A stretch of 64,000 bases of DNA from Janthinobacterium sp. PAMC25594 (GCF_019443505.1 NZ_CP080377.1:3410001-3474000); one strand, 5' to 3'. Positions 8,148-18,170 are shown, counted from the stretch's first letter. Numbers and translations are program-made. Notes: a model not told the origin generated them from the sequence alone.

Positions 8148-8750
8148 TTATTTGCTTGTGACGGAATTCTGGTACGACGCCAGCAAGCGGACAAATCCTG
8201 CCTGCGCCCGTTCGATGCTGCCCGGCACGCGCAGGAAGCGCGCATCGTGGTGCAGGGCCAGGATCAGGCCATACATCTCGTACACCAGCTGCTGGGCGTC
8301 CGTGTCCGCTTTCAGGTCGCCCGTGGCGATCGATTGCTCGACACAGCGCAGCAGCGCACCCTGCCAGGCCCGTACCATGGCCACCAGGGCGTCGCGGATG
8401 GGGCCAGGACGGTCGTCATACTCGACGGCGCCGCTGATATAGATGCAGCCGGAAGCGATTTCCACGCTGACCCGCTTGACCCAGCGCGCAAACATCGATT
8501 GCAGGCGCTGGATGCCGCGTGGCTCTTTCATGCTGGGGAAAAAAACTTCTTGCTCGAAACGATAGTGGTAGAGCTTCAGCACTTCCATCTGCAAGTCTTC
8601 GCGCGAGCCGAAGTGGGCAAACACGCCCGACTTGCTCATGTTCATTTTGTCCGCAAGCAGCCCGATGGTCAGGCCTTCCAGGCCGTCGCGGCTGGACAGG
8701 TCCAGCGCCACGTCGAGGATGGCTGCACGGGTCAGTTCGCCCTTGCGCAT
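8148..8750 (-). CDS. TetR-family regulator of the fad operon
   Basis: A 200-residue TetR protein from the ATG at 8748-8750 (MRKGELTR). The helix-turn-helix is at about residues 5-50 (ILDVALDLSSRDGLEGLTIG....MNMSKSGVFAHFGSREDLQ). The C-terminal part fits the family of TetR regulators placed before acyl-CoA dehydrogenase genes. An upstream in-frame extension of 28 codons exists but looks noncoding. It lies on the same strand and just upstream of fadE, so repression of beta-oxidation relieved by acyl-CoA is likely but not shown. A possible promoter lies around 8860-8895 (TTGACT with AATAGT at 17 bases), which I rate weak. Confidence 0.82.
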   Translation of the reverse strand: MRKGELTRAAILDVALDLSSRDGLEGLTIGLLADKMNMSKSGVFAHFGSREDLQMEVLKLYHYRFEQEVFFPSMKEPRGIQRLQSMFARWVKRVSVEIASGCIYISGAVEYDDRPGPIRDALVAMVRAWQGALLRCVEQSIATGDLKADTDAQQLVYEMYGLILALHHDARFLRVPGSIERAQAGFVRLLASYQNSVTSK

Positions 8751-9008
8751 GAATTTGACTGAAGTATTCAAGATGTCCGTTCTAAAAGTGATGTTGCCGA
8801 TTTGACGGACTGAAGCGAGGGTAAAAAAAGGCACGCTCCGAAAAAATCCGAACGCTCGTACTATTATCCACTACCACGTAAAAGTCAAACGGGAACTTTA
8901 GAGCCGGCGTTCTATTGGTGCAGCGCAGCATTTTTTGGCCGCATGTTTGTATCGATTTCAGGCGGGCAAAAGCGGTGCACGCCCTTGCCTGACAGCAACA
9001 AGCGTGCC

Positions 9009-9398
9009 TCAGGAAAGGTCGCCTGCCTTGCTCAGTTGACGGCGGTCGCGCTTGGTCGGCCGCCCCTTGATGGTGGTGCCCGGCTCGCGGAACAGCTTGC
9101 GCTCCTCCGCCAGCTGCTCGCGGCGGGCGATGCTGGCCGGTGTTTCTCCGTACAGCAGACGCGCCACGGGCGCCGCGCCGCGCTTGTCGGACAGGCCCAG
9201 CACGGCCACTTCCCACGTTTCCGCGCCATTGTCGATGGCCAGCTCGTCGCCCACGCGCAGGCTGCGCGCCGGTTTCACGCGCTCGCCGCCCACTTTGACC
9301 TTGCCCGTATCGACGGCCTCGCTGGCCAGCGAGCGCGTCTTGAAGAAGCGCGCCGCCCACAGCCATTTATCCAGCCTTACCGTTGTCATCTCGTTCAT
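9009..9398 (-). CDS. hslR: Heat-shock protein 15 (S4-domain ribosome-associated protein)
   Basis: A 129-residue protein with an N-terminal S4 RNA-binding domain (VRLDKWLWAARFFKTRSLA..AV..GKV.V) and a basic C-terminal tail. Hsp15 binds free 50S subunits carrying nascent chains and helps recycle them after heat shock. The start codon overlaps the stop of clsB by four bases (ATGA), so it is translationally coupled to the phospholipase-type gene. Length and motif order match the family. Confidence 0.9.
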   Translation of the reverse strand: MNEMTTVRLDKWLWAARFFKTRSLASEAVDTGKVKVGGERVKPARSLRVGDELAIDNGAETWEVAVLGLSDKRGAAPVARLLYGETPASIARREQLAEERKLFREPGTTIKGRPTKRDRRQLSKAGDLS

Positions 9399-10558
9399 GC
9401 GTACTTGCCTACTGAAAAAATGCGCATCACCAGCCGGTACACGAGGAAGGCGGCTTCGTAGCCGATGCGCCGGACACGGCCGATGTGCTTGAAATCGTCC
9501 TGGTGAATCACGATGCCGTCGGCCACGCCCTGCTCGATGTGCTGGCGCAGGCTTTGGGCGAACGCCACGTCCTTGATGACCACGTTCGCTTCCTGGTTCA
9601 GGAACAGGCTCAGCGCGTCAATATTGCTCGAACCCACCGTCGCCCAGTCATCGTCGACCACGGCCACCTTGGCGTGCAGCTGCGTCTTGCGGTATTCGAC
9701 GATTTTCACGCCGGCGGCCAGCAGTTTCGGATAAAACGAGTGCGCCACGGCATCTTGCATGCGGAACTCGCCCACGCCGATCAGCAGGACCACGTCGACG
9801 CCCCGCTGGGCCGCCTGGGCCAGGGCGTGGCGCAGCTTGTGTCCGGGCGCGAAATACGGGTTGGCCAGCATCACGCTTTTCCTCGCCTGGCCCAGCGCCT
9901 GCAGGTAGGCGCGCTGGATGGTGCGGCGGTTGCGCAGGTTGTCGCGCACGACGAAGCCGGCCACGACGGGGTTCTTCGCCAGCTCCTTGCTGACCACGCG
10001 CATCTTGCGATACAGCTTGATACGCCGCACCAGGTTCATCTTGCCCAGTCGCGCCCACTGTGCATGCGCCTCTTCATGGATGGCGTCCACCAGCGGGCCC
10101 TTCACCTGCACGGCGAAGTCCCAGCGCGGCGCTTCCAGGCTGATGCTGTGGTCGTAATCGCAAAACATATCGTCGTTGATATTGATGCCGCCCACCAGGG
10201 CAATTTCTCCATCAGCGACGCAAATCTTGCGGTGCGTGCGCGTGATGCCGCGCCGGAACCACGGGTTGAAGATACGGTGATGCACGCCGGCCGCTTCCAG
10301 CTGCGCATGCATGGCTTTCACGCGGCGGTTGCCCGTGCCGAACCAGTCCGTGATCATGCACACCAGCACGCCGCGCGCGGCGGCACGCTTGAGCGCGTCG
10401 AGCACCAGGGTGCCCGTCGCGTCATCGGCAAAGATATACGTCTCGAAATACACTTCCGAGCGCGCGCCATCGATGGCGGCTATCAAAGCGGGAAAATAAT
10501 CGGTGCCGCAACACAGCAGCTGGATGTCGTTGTGGGCGATGAAATTGACTGTGCGCAT
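9395..10558 (-). CDS. clsB: Cardiolipin synthase B-like phospholipase D protein
   Basis: A 387-residue protein with two phospholipase D HKD motifs: His109-Lys111-Asp116 in THRKICVADG and His295-Lys297-Asp302 in LHAKVAVVDD, each followed by the usual GG/GSSN stretch. It matches ClsB (YbhO), which makes cardiolipin from phosphatidylglycerol (with phosphatidylethanolamine in some species) at the inner membrane. No N-terminal membrane span is present, as in ClsB and unlike ClsA. The partner ybhP-like gene lies nine bases upstream, the same order as in E. coli. Confidence 0.9.
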   Translation of the reverse strand: MRTVNFIAHNDIQLLCCGTDYFPALIAAIDGARSEVYFETYIFADDATGTLVLDALKRAAARGVLVCMITDWFGTGNRRVKAMHAQLEAAGVHHRIFNPWFRRGITRTHRKICVADGEIALVGGININDDMFCDYDHSISLEAPRWDFAVQVKGPLVDAIHEEAHAQWARLGKMNLVRRIKLYRKMRVVSKELAKNPVVAGFVVRDNLRNRRTIQRAYLQALGQARKSVMLANPYFAPGHKLRHALAQAAQRGVDVVLLIGVGEFRMQDAVAHSFYPKLLAAGVKIVEYRKTQLHAKVAVVDDDWATVGSSNIDALSLFLNQEANVVIKDVAFAQSLRQHIEQGVADGIVIHQDDFKHIGRVRRIGYEAAFLVYRLVMRIFSVGKYA

Positions 10559-10567
10559 GCCGGCAGT

Positions 10568-11389
10568 CTACGCGAGTTTCAAGGCAGCAACTATCGGCGC
10601 ATGGTCCGACAATTTTGCCCACAGAGTGCCATGCATCACTTGCGCGCCTTCCACGTGGAAACCGCGCACATAGATGCGGTCCAGGCGGAACCAAGGCAAG
10701 GCGGCGGGAAAGGTGCGCGCCGGTACGGGCACCGGTGTTTTCGTCTGGCGCCGCGCCAGGGTGCGCACGAGGTCGCCCAGGGCCGAGTTCGACGCACGCT
10801 GGTCGAATACCTCGACCACGCCGAGCGCATTGCGCAGCTTGTCGCTGAGCGTGTTGCGCCAATCGTTGAAGTCGCCCGCGATGATGACGGGCTCGCCATT
10901 CGGCGCCGATTCCAGGACGGCATCGATCAGCGCCTGCGTCTGGCGGCCCCGTCCCGATTCAAACAGGCCCAGGTGCACCACATAGCAATGCACGTCGGCC
11001 TGCGGCGTCTTGAGCACGCAATGCAGGATGCCGCGCTGCTCGTAGGCATGGTCGGACACGTCGTGGTTGGTTTGCGAGGCGATGGGAAACTTGCTCAGCA
11101 AGGCGTTGCCGTGGTGGCCATGGTCATACACGGCATTCATGCCATACGCGGAATGGTGCTCGGCGCCGGCAAAGAATTCATGCTGCGATGCTTCCGGCCA
11201 ATGCTTGTGGCCGTTGTTCTCGGCGCCATAGCGGGCCGCATTGCGGTCATGCTTGCCTTGTACCTCCTGCAGGAAGACGACATCGGCATGGAACAGGGCA
11301 ATCGCCTGCTTCAAGGCGTGCACGCGGGGTAAGCCCCGCACGGAGGAGACGCCCTTGTGGATATTATAAGTTGCTACGCGGATTTTCAT
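10568..11389 (-). CDS. ybhP: Endonuclease/exonuclease/phosphatase family protein YbhP
   Basis: A 273-residue member of the EEP metal-dependent phosphohydrolase superfamily. MKIRVATYNIHKG at the start, DVVFLQEVQG near residues 35-44, the DFNDWR motif near residue 170 and a final SDHAPIVA are the four conserved metal and phosphate-handling segments. It precedes clsB as ybhP precedes ybhO in E. coli, suggesting a linked role in lipid or phosphodiester metabolism; the true substrate is unknown. Confidence 0.85.
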   Translation of the reverse strand: MKIRVATYNIHKGVSSVRGLPRVHALKQAIALFHADVVFLQEVQGKHDRNAARYGAENNGHKHWPEASQHEFFAGAEHHSAYGMNAVYDHGHHGNALLSKFPIASQTNHDVSDHAYEQRGILHCVLKTPQADVHCYVVHLGLFESGRGRQTQALIDAVLESAPNGEPVIIAGDFNDWRNTLSDKLRNALGVVEVFDQRASNSALGDLVRTLARRQTKTPVPVPARTFPAALPWFRLDRIYVRGFHVEGAQVMHGTLWAKLSDHAPIVAALKLA

Positions 11390-11431
11390 GCCTTGATTCT
11401 ACTCCCAGACAGCCCCCGCGCGGCGCCAGCG

Positions 11432-11451
11432 TAGGTGCGCGTGCGCACCTA
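11432..11451. promoter_or_regulatory. 20-base perfect palindrome upstream of ybhP
   Basis: TAGGTGCGC and GCGCACCTA flank a central GT, making a continuous 20-base palindrome 42 bases before the ybhP start and 11 bases after the stop of the small membrane protein gene. It could be an operator for a dimeric regulator or a compact hairpin; no T-run follows, so a terminator is less likely. Confidence 0.45.
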
Positions 11452-11462
11452 AACGCACACAA

Positions 11463-11756
11463 TCACGCCAGCATGCGTCCCACGCCCGCCGTCACGCTGA
11501 CGAGCAGCGCGGTAATGCCGGCCGCCCAGACGATCTTGACCAGCAACGGTGCGCCGCGCCAGGCCACCGTGCGCTTGCCCTTGGCAAACGCGCCCGGATG
11601 CAGCAGCCAGCCGATCGCCATCAGCGGCATGCCGATGGGCGGCGTGCGGCCAGGCACGGTGGAGCTGAACAGCAGGAAGATAAAACACAGGCAGAACACA
11701 ATGCCCAGGGTGCCCAGCAATTTTTGCTGCGCAGTCAAATGTAACCAGTTCAACAT
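11463..11756 (-). CDS. Small membrane protein of unknown function
   Basis: A 97-residue protein with two predicted membrane spans, about residues 12-31 (LLGTLGIVFCLCFIFLLF) and 72-92 (LVKIVWAAGITALLVSVTAG), joined by a proline/glycine-rich and basic loop. I do not recognise a family. It lies 19 bases after nudB on the same strand and could be cotranscribed with it. Codon use is like the neighbours. Confidence 0.65.
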   Translation of the reverse strand: MLNWLHLTAQQKLLGTLGIVFCLCFIFLLFSSTVPGRTPPIGMPLMAIGWLLHPGAFAKGKRTVAWRGAPLLVKIVWAAGITALLVSVTAGVGRMLA

Positions 11757-11775
11757 GGAATGCTTTCTAGGGAAA

Positions 11776-12240
11776 TCAGGTGGGGCGCGCCAGGCCCGTC
11801 ATGGCCGGCAATTGCAAAATGGCTTCCGCGTTGGACGACGAGAAACAGCGGTCGGCCGCCGCCAGATACGGCAGCCACGCGTATTGCAAGTGTTCGCGGG
11901 GACTCAGCGTAATCAGCGTGTCGCGCGGCACTTGCACGCTGAACACGTGTTCCGTGTTGCGCGTCACGCCGGGCGCATAGCGGTGGCGCCAGATCGGATA
12001 GATCTCGTACACATTCGACAAGTTCCAGTCGCGCAGCACGATGTCGTGCCCATCGACGACGATGCCGGTCTCCTCGCACAATTCGCGCGCTGCCGTCTGC
12101 AGCAGCGGTTCGTCGACGGCGTCGACGGAACCGGTCACCGATTGCCAGAAACCGGGCTGGCCCGCGCGCTCGATCAGCAAGACGTCCAGATCAGCCGTAT
12201 GAATGACGACCAGCACGGAAACGGGAATTTTATGAGTCAT
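11776..12240 (-). CDS. nudB: Dihydroneopterin triphosphate diphosphatase (Nudix)
   Basis: A 154-residue Nudix hydrolase starting at MTHKIPVSVLVVIHT. The Nudix box reads G..........TAARELCEETGI around residues 40-65, with one extra residue in the first loop relative to the strict GX5EX7REUXEEXGU pattern. The start region and the pattern GFWQSVTGS match NudB, which removes pyrophosphate from dihydroneopterin triphosphate in folate synthesis. Its place directly downstream of aspS is the usual one in beta- and gammaproteobacteria. A terminator hairpin lies in front of it, so it may depend partly on readthrough from aspS. Confidence 0.88.
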   Translation of the reverse strand: MTHKIPVSVLVVIHTADLDVLLIERAGQPGFWQSVTGSVDAVDEPLLQTAARELCEETGIVVDGHDIVLRDWNLSNVYEIYPIWRHRYAPGVTRNTEHVFSVQVPRDTLITLSPREHLQYAWLPYLAAADRCFSSSNAEAILQLPAMTGLARPT

Positions 12241-12249
12241 ATCAACAAT

Positions 12250-12280
12250 GAAAAAGGCGCCTCGACAGCGCCTCTTTTTG
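12250..12280 (-). terminator. Terminator after aspS
   Basis: Minus-strand stem GGCGC/GCGCC with a seven-base loop, then TTTTT, in the short gap between aspS and nudB. Confidence 0.75.
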
Positions 12281-12325
12281 CATAGCATTATCAGACAGCG
12301 GCCGCCGCAGCGGCCGCATGCTGCA

Positions 12326-14128
12326 TTACGCTACTTTTGGCTCGGCGCCGCGCAAACGGATGTGCAGCTCGCGCAATTGCTTCTCGTCCACTTCCGACGG
12401 CGCTTGTGTCAGCAGACACTGGGCGCGCTGGGTTTTCGGGAAGGCGATCACGTCGCGGATCGAATCGGAACCCGTCATCATGGTCACGATACGGTCCAGG
12501 CCGAATGCCAGGCCGCCATGCGGTGGCGCGCCGTATTGCAGGGCGTCGAGCAGGAAGCCGAACTTCAGCTGCGCTTCTTCGGCATCGATTTTCAATGCGC
12601 GGAAGACCTTGCTTTGCACTTCTTCGCGGTGGATACGGATCGAACCGCCACCCAGTTCCCAGCCGTTCAAGACCATGTCGTAGGCCTTGGCGATGCAGGC
12701 GCCCGGATTGGTTTCCAGCATGTCTTCATGGCCGTCTTTCGGTGCCGTGAACGGATGGTGGGTCGCCGTCCAGCGGTCCGCTTCTTCGTCGTGCTCGAAC
12801 ATCGGGAAGTCGACCACCCACAATGGCTTCCACACGTCTTCGAACAGGCCGGCTTTCTTGCCGAACTCGCTGTGACCGATTTTCACGCGCAGCGCGCCGA
12901 TGGCGTCGTTGACGACCTTGGCCTTGTCCGCGCCGAAGAAGATCAGGTCGCCGTCTTGCGCGCCCGTCTGCTCAAGGATCGTGGCCAGCACGTCGGCAGG
13001 CAGGAACTTGACGATCGGCGACTGCAAGCCTTCAGGACCCTTGGCTTTCTCGTTGACCTTGATGTAAGCGAGGCCCTTGGCGCCGTAGATGGCGACAAAT
13101 TGCGTGTAGGCGTCGATTTCCGAACGGGGCATGCTGCCGCCTTGCGGCACGCGCAGGGCCACCACGCGGCCACCCTTCATGTTGGCGGCGCCGTTGAAGA
13201 CCTTGAATTCGACCGTCTTCATGATTTCGGTCAAGTCCGTGAAGGCCAGCTTGACGCGCATGTCCGGCTTGTCGGAACCATACAGGCCCATCGCTTCGGC
13301 GAAATCCATCACCGGGAACGGGTTCGGCAAGTCAATGTTCAGGGTGTTCTTGAACACGACGCGGATCATGTCTTCGAACAGGTCGCGGATTTCCTGTTCC
13401 GTCAGGAACGAGGTTTCGCAATCGATCTGCGTGAATTCTGGCTGGCGGTCAGCGCGCAAGTCTTCGTCGCGGAAGCACTTGGTGATCTGGTAGTAACGGT
13501 CGAAGTTAGCGACCATCAACAGTTGCTTGAACAACTGTGGCGATTGCGGCAAGGCGAAGAAGCTGCCCGCGTTCACGCGCGACGGCACCAGGTAGTCGCG
13601 CGCGCCTTCTGGCGTGGACTTGGTCAGCATCGGCGTTTCGATGTCGATGAAGCCCAGCGCGTCGAGGTACTTGCGCACTTCCATCGTCACCTTGTAGCGC
13701 AGGCGCAGGTTATTCTGCATTTGCGGGCGGCGCAGGTCCAGCACACGGTGCGTCAGACGCGTCGTTTCCGACAGGTTGTCGTCATCGAGCTGGAACGGCA
13801 CGGGCACGGACGGGTTCAGCACTTCCAGTTCCGAGCAGACCACTTCGATCTTGCCCGATTTCAGGTTGTTGTTGATGGTGCCTTCGATACGGTTCGTCAC
13901 GACGCCCGTCACGCGCAGGCAGAATTCATTGCGCACGGCTTCGGCGACCTTGAACATCTCCGCTTGTTCCGGGTTGCAGACGATTTGCACCAGGCCTTCA
14001 CGGTCGCGCAAGTCGATGAAAATCAGGCTGCCGTGGTCGCGGCGGCGATGTACCCAGCCGCACAGGCTGACGGTTTGTCCCAGCATGGCTTCGGTGACGA
14101 GGCCGCAGTATTCAGTACGCATAGACAT
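12326..14128 (-). CDS. aspS: Aspartate--tRNA ligase
   Basis: A 600-residue class II aminoacyl-tRNA synthetase of the bacterial AspRS type. The N-terminal OB-fold anticodon-binding domain ([23 protein letters not shown], residues 19-41), the class II motif 2 region ([22 protein letters not shown] near residues 215-236), the inserted GAD domain (about 290-420) and motif 3 ([10 protein letters not shown] near 555-565) are all in place and in order. It charges tRNA-Asp, possibly also tRNA-Asn as in many Burkholderiales; discriminating specificity is not attempted here. It is followed by nudB, a common neighbour. Confidence 0.97.
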   Translation of the reverse strand: MSMRTEYCGLVTEAMLGQTVSLCGWVHRRRDHGSLIFIDLRDREGLVQIVCNPEQAEMFKVAEAVRNEFCLRVTGVVTNRIEGTINNNLKSGKIEVVCSELEVLNPSVPVPFQLDDDNLSETTRLTHRVLDLRRPQMQNNLRLRYKVTMEVRKYLDALGFIDIETPMLTKSTPEGARDYLVPSRVNAGSFFALPQSPQLFKQLLMVANFDRYYQITKCFRDEDLRADRQPEFTQIDCETSFLTEQEIRDLFEDMIRVVFKNTLNIDLPNPFPVMDFAEAMGLYGSDKPDMRVKLAFTDLTEIMKTVEFKVFNGAANMKGGRVVALRVPQGGSMPRSEIDAYTQFVAIYGAKGLAYIKVNEKAKGPEGLQSPIVKFLPADVLATILEQTGAQDGDLIFFGADKAKVVNDAIGALRVKIGHSEFGKKAGLFEDVWKPLWVVDFPMFEHDEEADRWTATHHPFTAPKDGHEDMLETNPGACIAKAYDMVLNGWELGGGSIRIHREEVQSKVFRALKIDAEEAQLKFGFLLDALQYGAPPHGGLAFGLDRIVTMMTGSDSIRDVIAFPKTQRAQCLLTQAPSEVDEKQLRELHIRLRGAEPKVA

Positions 14129-14191
14129 AAAATTCTCAGTTCAGGTTAGTGAGTGTTCAATCCGGCCACGTCCCGCGTGGGACGCCTGCCT

Positions 14192-14833
14192 TTATTCTTT
14201 GGCTGCCGGGGCCGGTACAGCAACAACTTCCGCAGGCGCTACCACGCCCATCGAGACGATATATTTGAGCGCCGCATCGACGCTCATGTCGAGTTCGACG
14301 ACATCGCTGCGTTTCATCATCAGGAAAAAGCCTGACGTCGGATTCGGCGTCGTCGGCACGTACACGCTGACATAGTCGCCCACCAGGTGGTTCGCCGCAT
14401 CGCCGCCCGGCACGCCGGTCAGGAAAGCGATGGTCCAGGAATTCTGATGCGGATACGGCACCAGCACGGCCTTGCGGAAGGCATTGCCCGACGGGGAAAA
14501 CAAGGTATCGGACACTTGCTTGACGCTGGAGTACAGGGAGTTGACGATGGGTATGCGTTGCAGCAATTTTTCCCACAGTTTCACCACGTAATTGCCGACC
14601 AGGTTATTCGTCAACAAGCCCGTGAAGAACACGATCAGTACCGTCAATACCGTGCCCAGGCCGGGAATGCTGTTCAGCGCGGGAACCTGGTGGCCGAACC
14701 ATATGCTGGGCTTCGTACTGCCGGGCACCAGCAACAGCGACTGGTCCATCGTGCTGATCACCAGATTCAGCACCCAGGCCGTAATGGCCAGGGGTACCAA
14801 AATCAGTAATCCGGTAATAAAGTATTTACGCAT
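14192..14833 (-). CDS. DUF502 membrane protein
   Basis: A 213-residue DUF502 protein starting at MRKYFITGLLILVPLAIT. Two membrane spans are visible near residues 5-27 and 58-78, followed by the family pattern IPIVNSLYSSVKQ near residue 95 and GVPGGDAA...VSVYVPTTPNPTSGFF near residues 140-170. The start at 14833 puts the first span at the N-terminus; longer in-frame versions lack support. It lies between fmdB and aspS, the standard position in Burkholderiales. Molecular function is unknown; the family is inner-membrane. Confidence 0.85.
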   Translation of the reverse strand: MRKYFITGLLILVPLAITAWVLNLVISTMDQSLLLVPGSTKPSIWFGHQVPALNSIPGLGTVLTVLIVFFTGLLTNNLVGNYVVKLWEKLLQRIPIVNSLYSSVKQVSDTLFSPSGNAFRKAVLVPYPHQNSWTIAFLTGVPGGDAANHLVGDYVSVYVPTTPNPTSGFFLMMKRSDVVELDMSVDAALKYIVSMGVVAPAEVVAVPAPAAKE

Positions 14834-14873
14834 CGGTTTCTCGGTAATGGAACGTATCGGCGCGGCGCGCTTT

Positions 14874-15182
14874 TCAGTCCGCTTTCGGCGCAGCGGCAGC
14901 CGGGGCGGACGCAGCTGCCGCAGCAGGCGCGCTCTCGGCGGCCGGGGCGGGCTTGGCGCCATCGGCCGGGCCCGTCGGAATGGCCGTGGTGGGCGCCGTG
15001 CCGCCGCGGAAATCGGTCGCGTACCAGCCAGTGCCCTTCAATTGGAAACCGGCGGCCGTCAATTGTTTCTTGAAACTGGGCTTGCCGCACGACAGGCACA
15101 CCGTCAGTACTGGATCGGAGATCTTTTGCAAGACGTCCTTGGCAAAACCACACTCGTCACAACGGTAAGCATAAATCGGCAT
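14874..15182 (-). CDS. FmdB-family zinc ribbon protein
   Basis: A 102-residue protein. Residues 1-55 form the FmdB putative regulatory zinc-ribbon, with two CxxC pairs (YRCDECG and VCLSCGKP) and a short conserved GWYATDFRG near residues 52-60. The last 35 residues are an alanine/proline-rich low-complexity tail, typical of these proteins. CGGAG precedes the start. It heads the run fmdB, DUF502 gene, aspS on one strand, as in related genomes. Function is not established. Confidence 0.85.
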   Translation of the reverse strand: MPIYAYRCDECGFAKDVLQKISDPVLTVCLSCGKPSFKKQLTAAGFQLKGTGWYATDFRGGTAPTTAIPTGPADGAKPAPAAESAPAAAAASAPAAAAPKAD

Positions 15183-15272
15183 CTCTACTCCGAGAAAATC
15201 ATCAAAAACCCTGAATTATAAAGCTTTTCCGCCATTCTCAGCGGAAAATGCCCGGCCGCGACCGTTGCCGCC

Positions 15273-15875
15273 TCAGTCCGCCCGGCGGCGCCAGCTCATC
15301 CAGCGCTCCTTGCCGGCGAAGACGGCGATGGAATCATCGACGGCTTCATCGGCCAGGCAGTCGAAATGCGGCGCCAGCAATTCCTGCAGTGTCTCACGCG
15401 ATATGCCAAATGGCGGCCCCTTGGCATTGTCGTCAAAGAAAAAGTAGCCGGCCAGCATGGCGCCCGGCGCCAGCAGCTGCGCCCAGCGGGCCGCCACTTG
15501 CGGCCACATGGCGCGCGGCATGGCGCACAAAAACGCCCGTTCATAGATCAGGTCCAGCGGCGCTGCGGGTTGCCAGGCAAAGAAATCGGCTTCCACCACC
15601 TGCCCTGCCCGCGCACCGACGACGGCGCGCGCGGCGGCCACGGCGGCCGGCGAAAAATCGATGGCAGTGGCATCCCAGCCGTGATCGAGCATGAAAACCA
15701 GTTCATACGCGCAGCCGCAGCCGGGAATCAGGCAGCGCAGCGGCGCCGGGCAGCCGGCCACGAAGCTGCGCAGGCGCGCCGGCACGCCGCCGTGGTCCCA
15801 GGGCGTGAATTGCTTCTCGAAACGCTCGTCCCAGAAAGCGGGCGAGAGCGGATCGCGGGTATGGAAGTCAGCCAT
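15273..15875 (-). CDS. Thiopurine S-methyltransferase family methyltransferase
   Basis: A 200-residue SAM-dependent methyltransferase of the TPMT family. FWDERF...FTPWDHGGVPARL near residues 13-35 and the SAM-binding motif CLIPGCGCAYE near residues 48-58 are diagnostic. I take the ATG at 15875 (GAGG eight bases upstream) rather than the GTG one codon earlier. Such proteins methylate thiols, halides, selenium or tellurium compounds; the substrate here cannot be stated. It lies alone between ubiB and fmdB on the same strand. Confidence 0.82.
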   Translation of the reverse strand: MADFHTRDPLSPAFWDERFEKQFTPWDHGGVPARLRSFVAGCPAPLRCLIPGCGCAYELVFMLDHGWDATAIDFSPAAVAAARAVVGARAGQVVEADFFAWQPAAPLDLIYERAFLCAMPRAMWPQVAARWAQLLAPGAMLAGYFFFDDNAKGPPFGISRETLQELLAPHFDCLADEAVDDSIAVFAGKERWMSWRRRAD

Positions 15876-15894
15876 CACTTACGTCCTCAGCGAG

Positions 15895-17466
15895 TTAAAA
15901 CGGCAGTTGATGCCAGCGCATGAACACTTGCAAGCCCAGCGCGCCGAGCGCGAAGGCGCCCACGAAGTACACGATAAAGCTCAGCAAGCGGTTCGTCTGG
16001 CGTTGTTCCGCCAGCAAGGTTTTCATCAGTTCCACGTCGTTTTCACGCGGTTCGCCATGCACGGTCAAGGCCTGGTGCAGCAAACGCGGCAGTTGCGGGA
16101 AGATGTGCGCATAACGGGGCGCCTCGGCGCGCAGGCGTTCCATGAAACCTTGCGGCCCCACCTGGTTGCTCATCCATTTTTCCAGATACGGCTTGGCCGT
16201 TTGCCACAGGTCCAGTTCCGGATCGAGCTGGCGGCCCAGGCCTTCGATATTGAGCAAGGTCTTTTGCAGCAGCACCAGCTGCGGCTGCACTTCCACGTTG
16301 AAGCGGCGCGAGGTCTGGAACAGCCGCAGCAAGACTTGTCCGAAAGAAATATCTTTCAGCGGACGGTCGAAGATCGGTTCGCAGCAGGCGCGCACGGCCG
16401 CTTCCAGTTCATCGACGCGCGTGTCTTTCGGCGCCCAGCCCGATTCGATGTGCGCCTCGGCCACGCGTTTGTAGTCGCGGCGGAAGAAGGCGAGGAAGTT
16501 TTGCGACAGATAATCCTTGTCGTAATCGTTCAACGTTCCCACGATGCCGAAGTCCAGCGCGATGTAGCGGCCGAACGATTCGGGCGCGATCGACACGAGA
16601 ATATTCCCCGGATGCATATCCGCATGGAAAAAGCCGTCGCGGAACACTTGCGTGAAGAAAATTTCCACGCCATCGCTGGACAGTTTGCGCAAATCCACGC
16701 CGGCCGCCACCAGGCGGTCGATCTGCGACACGGGAATGCCCACCATGCGTTCCATGACGATGACGCTGCTGGAGCAATAATCCCAGTGCATTTCCGGCAC
16801 CATCAGCAAGTCCGAGTTGGCGAAGTTGCGGCGCAGCTGGCTGGCGTTGGCCGCCTCGCGCATCAGGTCCAGCTCGTCGTGCAGGTATTTGTCGAACTCG
16901 CCCACCACCTCTTTCGGTTTCAGGCGCTTGCTGTCGGCCCACAGGCGGCTGGTCCAGTCGGCCGCGATGTGCATCAGGGCCACGTCTTCGTCGATCAGCT
17001 TTTTCATGCCTGGACGCAAGACCTTCACGGCCACTTCGCGGCCATCTTTCAGGGTGGCGAAGTGCACCTGGGCAATCGAGGCGGACGCCACCGGCTCGCG
17101 CTCGAAGTGGGCAAACAACTGATCCGGATGCGCGCCCAGTGACTTGACGATTTGCGCGATGGCCAGGTCGGAATCGAACGGCGGCACGCGATCTTGCAGG
17201 CGCGCCAGTTCTTCGGCGATGTCGGGCGGCATCAGATCGCGCCGCGTCGACAGCACTTGCCCGAATTTGACGAAAATGGGGCCTAGCTCTTCCAGCGCCA
17301 GGCGCAGGCGCATGCCCCGTGGCGACGACAGGTCGCGCCAGAAAATCAGGGTGTCGATCAATTTGGCGGTGCGGGGAACTTGCAGACCAGAAATCGCTAT
17401 CTCATCCAGACCGTACTTGATGGAAACACGGATGATTTTAAACAGGCGCAGAAATTTCAATATCAT
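15895..17466 (-). CDS. ubiB: Ubiquinone biosynthesis kinase-like protein UbiB
   Basis: A 523-residue ABC1/ADCK/UbiB family protein. It has the KxGQ signature in [16 protein letters not shown] near residues 70-85, the alanine-rich loop SIAQVHFA near residues 133-140, the kinase-like [11 protein letters not shown] near residues 280-290, and two C-terminal membrane spans near residues 490-518. UbiB is an unorthodox ATPase needed for coenzyme Q synthesis at the inner membrane. Its start codon overlaps the ubiJ stop by four bases, so the two are translationally coupled. Confidence 0.95.
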   Translation of the reverse strand: MILKFLRLFKIIRVSIKYGLDEIAISGLQVPRTAKLIDTLIFWRDLSSPRGMRLRLALEELGPIFVKFGQVLSTRRDLMPPDIAEELARLQDRVPPFDSDLAIAQIVKSLGAHPDQLFAHFEREPVASASIAQVHFATLKDGREVAVKVLRPGMKKLIDEDVALMHIAADWTSRLWADSKRLKPKEVVGEFDKYLHDELDLMREAANASQLRRNFANSDLLMVPEMHWDYCSSSVIVMERMVGIPVSQIDRLVAAGVDLRKLSSDGVEIFFTQVFRDGFFHADMHPGNILVSIAPESFGRYIALDFGIVGTLNDYDKDYLSQNFLAFFRRDYKRVAEAHIESGWAPKDTRVDELEAAVRACCEPIFDRPLKDISFGQVLLRLFQTSRRFNVEVQPQLVLLQKTLLNIEGLGRQLDPELDLWQTAKPYLEKWMSNQVGPQGFMERLRAEAPRYAHIFPQLPRLLHQALTVHGEPRENDVELMKTLLAEQRQTNRLLSFIVYFVGAFALGALGLQVFMRWHQLPF

Positions 17467-18101
17467 GTAGACAAATCCGGTGAGGAGGACTGCGGCTGGA
17501 CGGCGGCGGCCGCCTTTTCCAGCCGGGCAAGGCGCTTGGCCAGGCGTTCGACATCATCGCGCACGCGCGTCACGCCAGCGGAGTACTCTTGCAGGGTGGA
17601 AGGACGGATCAGCATGGGCTGTTCGTCGAGAAAATATTCGGCCACGTTTTCCGCCAGCTTTTGCTGGCCCGTGCGCACGAAGGCGACGGCATCCTTCGCG
17701 CCGGAAACAAGGCGCGTGGCCAGCATGGGGCCGACTACCTTTTCCAGGTCGTGCTCGGCTTCCCAGCGCAAACCCTTGCTCAATTGCGAAATCGCATTGG
17801 CAAACTCGGCATCGCCTTCGATTTTCACATACGAAAACGCCCGCTCGCGGTTTTGCAGGATCAGCGGCACATCGGACAATTTCACGCGGATGGTGACGTT
17901 GGCCGGCATGTCGGCCGGCGCCGTTTCCAGCATGCCGGCACTGTCGACGCGCAGGCGCAAGGCCACGGCGCCCGTATCGATGCAGGCCAGCTTGCCGGCG
18001 TGCACGGCCAGCTGCTGGCGCGCCCACGGCTCCTGCGCCAGCAAATGGTTGATGGTCGCGATGACGGGCGTCATCAGGGAGAGATCGGAAAGTGGTGCCA
18101 T
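17463..18101 (-). CDS. ubiJ: Ubiquinone biosynthesis accessory factor UbiJ
   Basis: A 212-residue SCP2-domain protein. The lipid-binding SCP2 fold spans about residues 15-130 ([13 protein letters not shown]...[14 protein letters not shown]) and the C-terminal 60 residues form a coiled coil with [26 protein letters not shown]. UbiJ binds the isoprenoid tail of ubiquinone precursors and organises the soluble Ubi complex. It is coupled to ubiB by ATGA overlap; ubiE lies further upstream on the same strand, separated by a Tim44-like gene. Confidence 0.9.
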   Translation of the reverse strand: MAPLSDLSLMTPVIATINHLLAQEPWARQQLAVHAGKLACIDTGAVALRLRVDSAGMLETAPADMPANVTIRVKLSDVPLILQNRERAFSYVKIEGDAEFANAISQLSKGLRWEAEHDLEKVVGPMLATRLVSGAKDAVAFVRTGQQKLAENVAEYFLDEQPMLIRPSTLQEYSAGVTRVRDDVERLAKRLARLEKAAAAVQPQSSSPDLST

Positions 18102-18126
18102 TTATATACTGCGCGCCGCGCGCGCC

Positions 18127-18170
18127 CCTAAAAAGAAAAAACCGCCCGTAAAACAACGTGGGCGGTTTCG
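18127..18170 (-). terminator. Terminator after the Tim44-like gene
   Basis: Minus-strand stem ACCGCCC/GGGCGGT with a twelve-base loop, followed by TTTTTTCTTTTT. It separates the Tim44-like gene from ubiJ-ubiB. Confidence 0.85.

Noticed and set aside
8860..8895. Promoter and TetR operator for the fad regulator
   Set aside because: A TTGACT/AATAGT pair is present but the -10 is poor, and no clear palindrome could be assigned as operator, so it is mentioned only in the gene entry.
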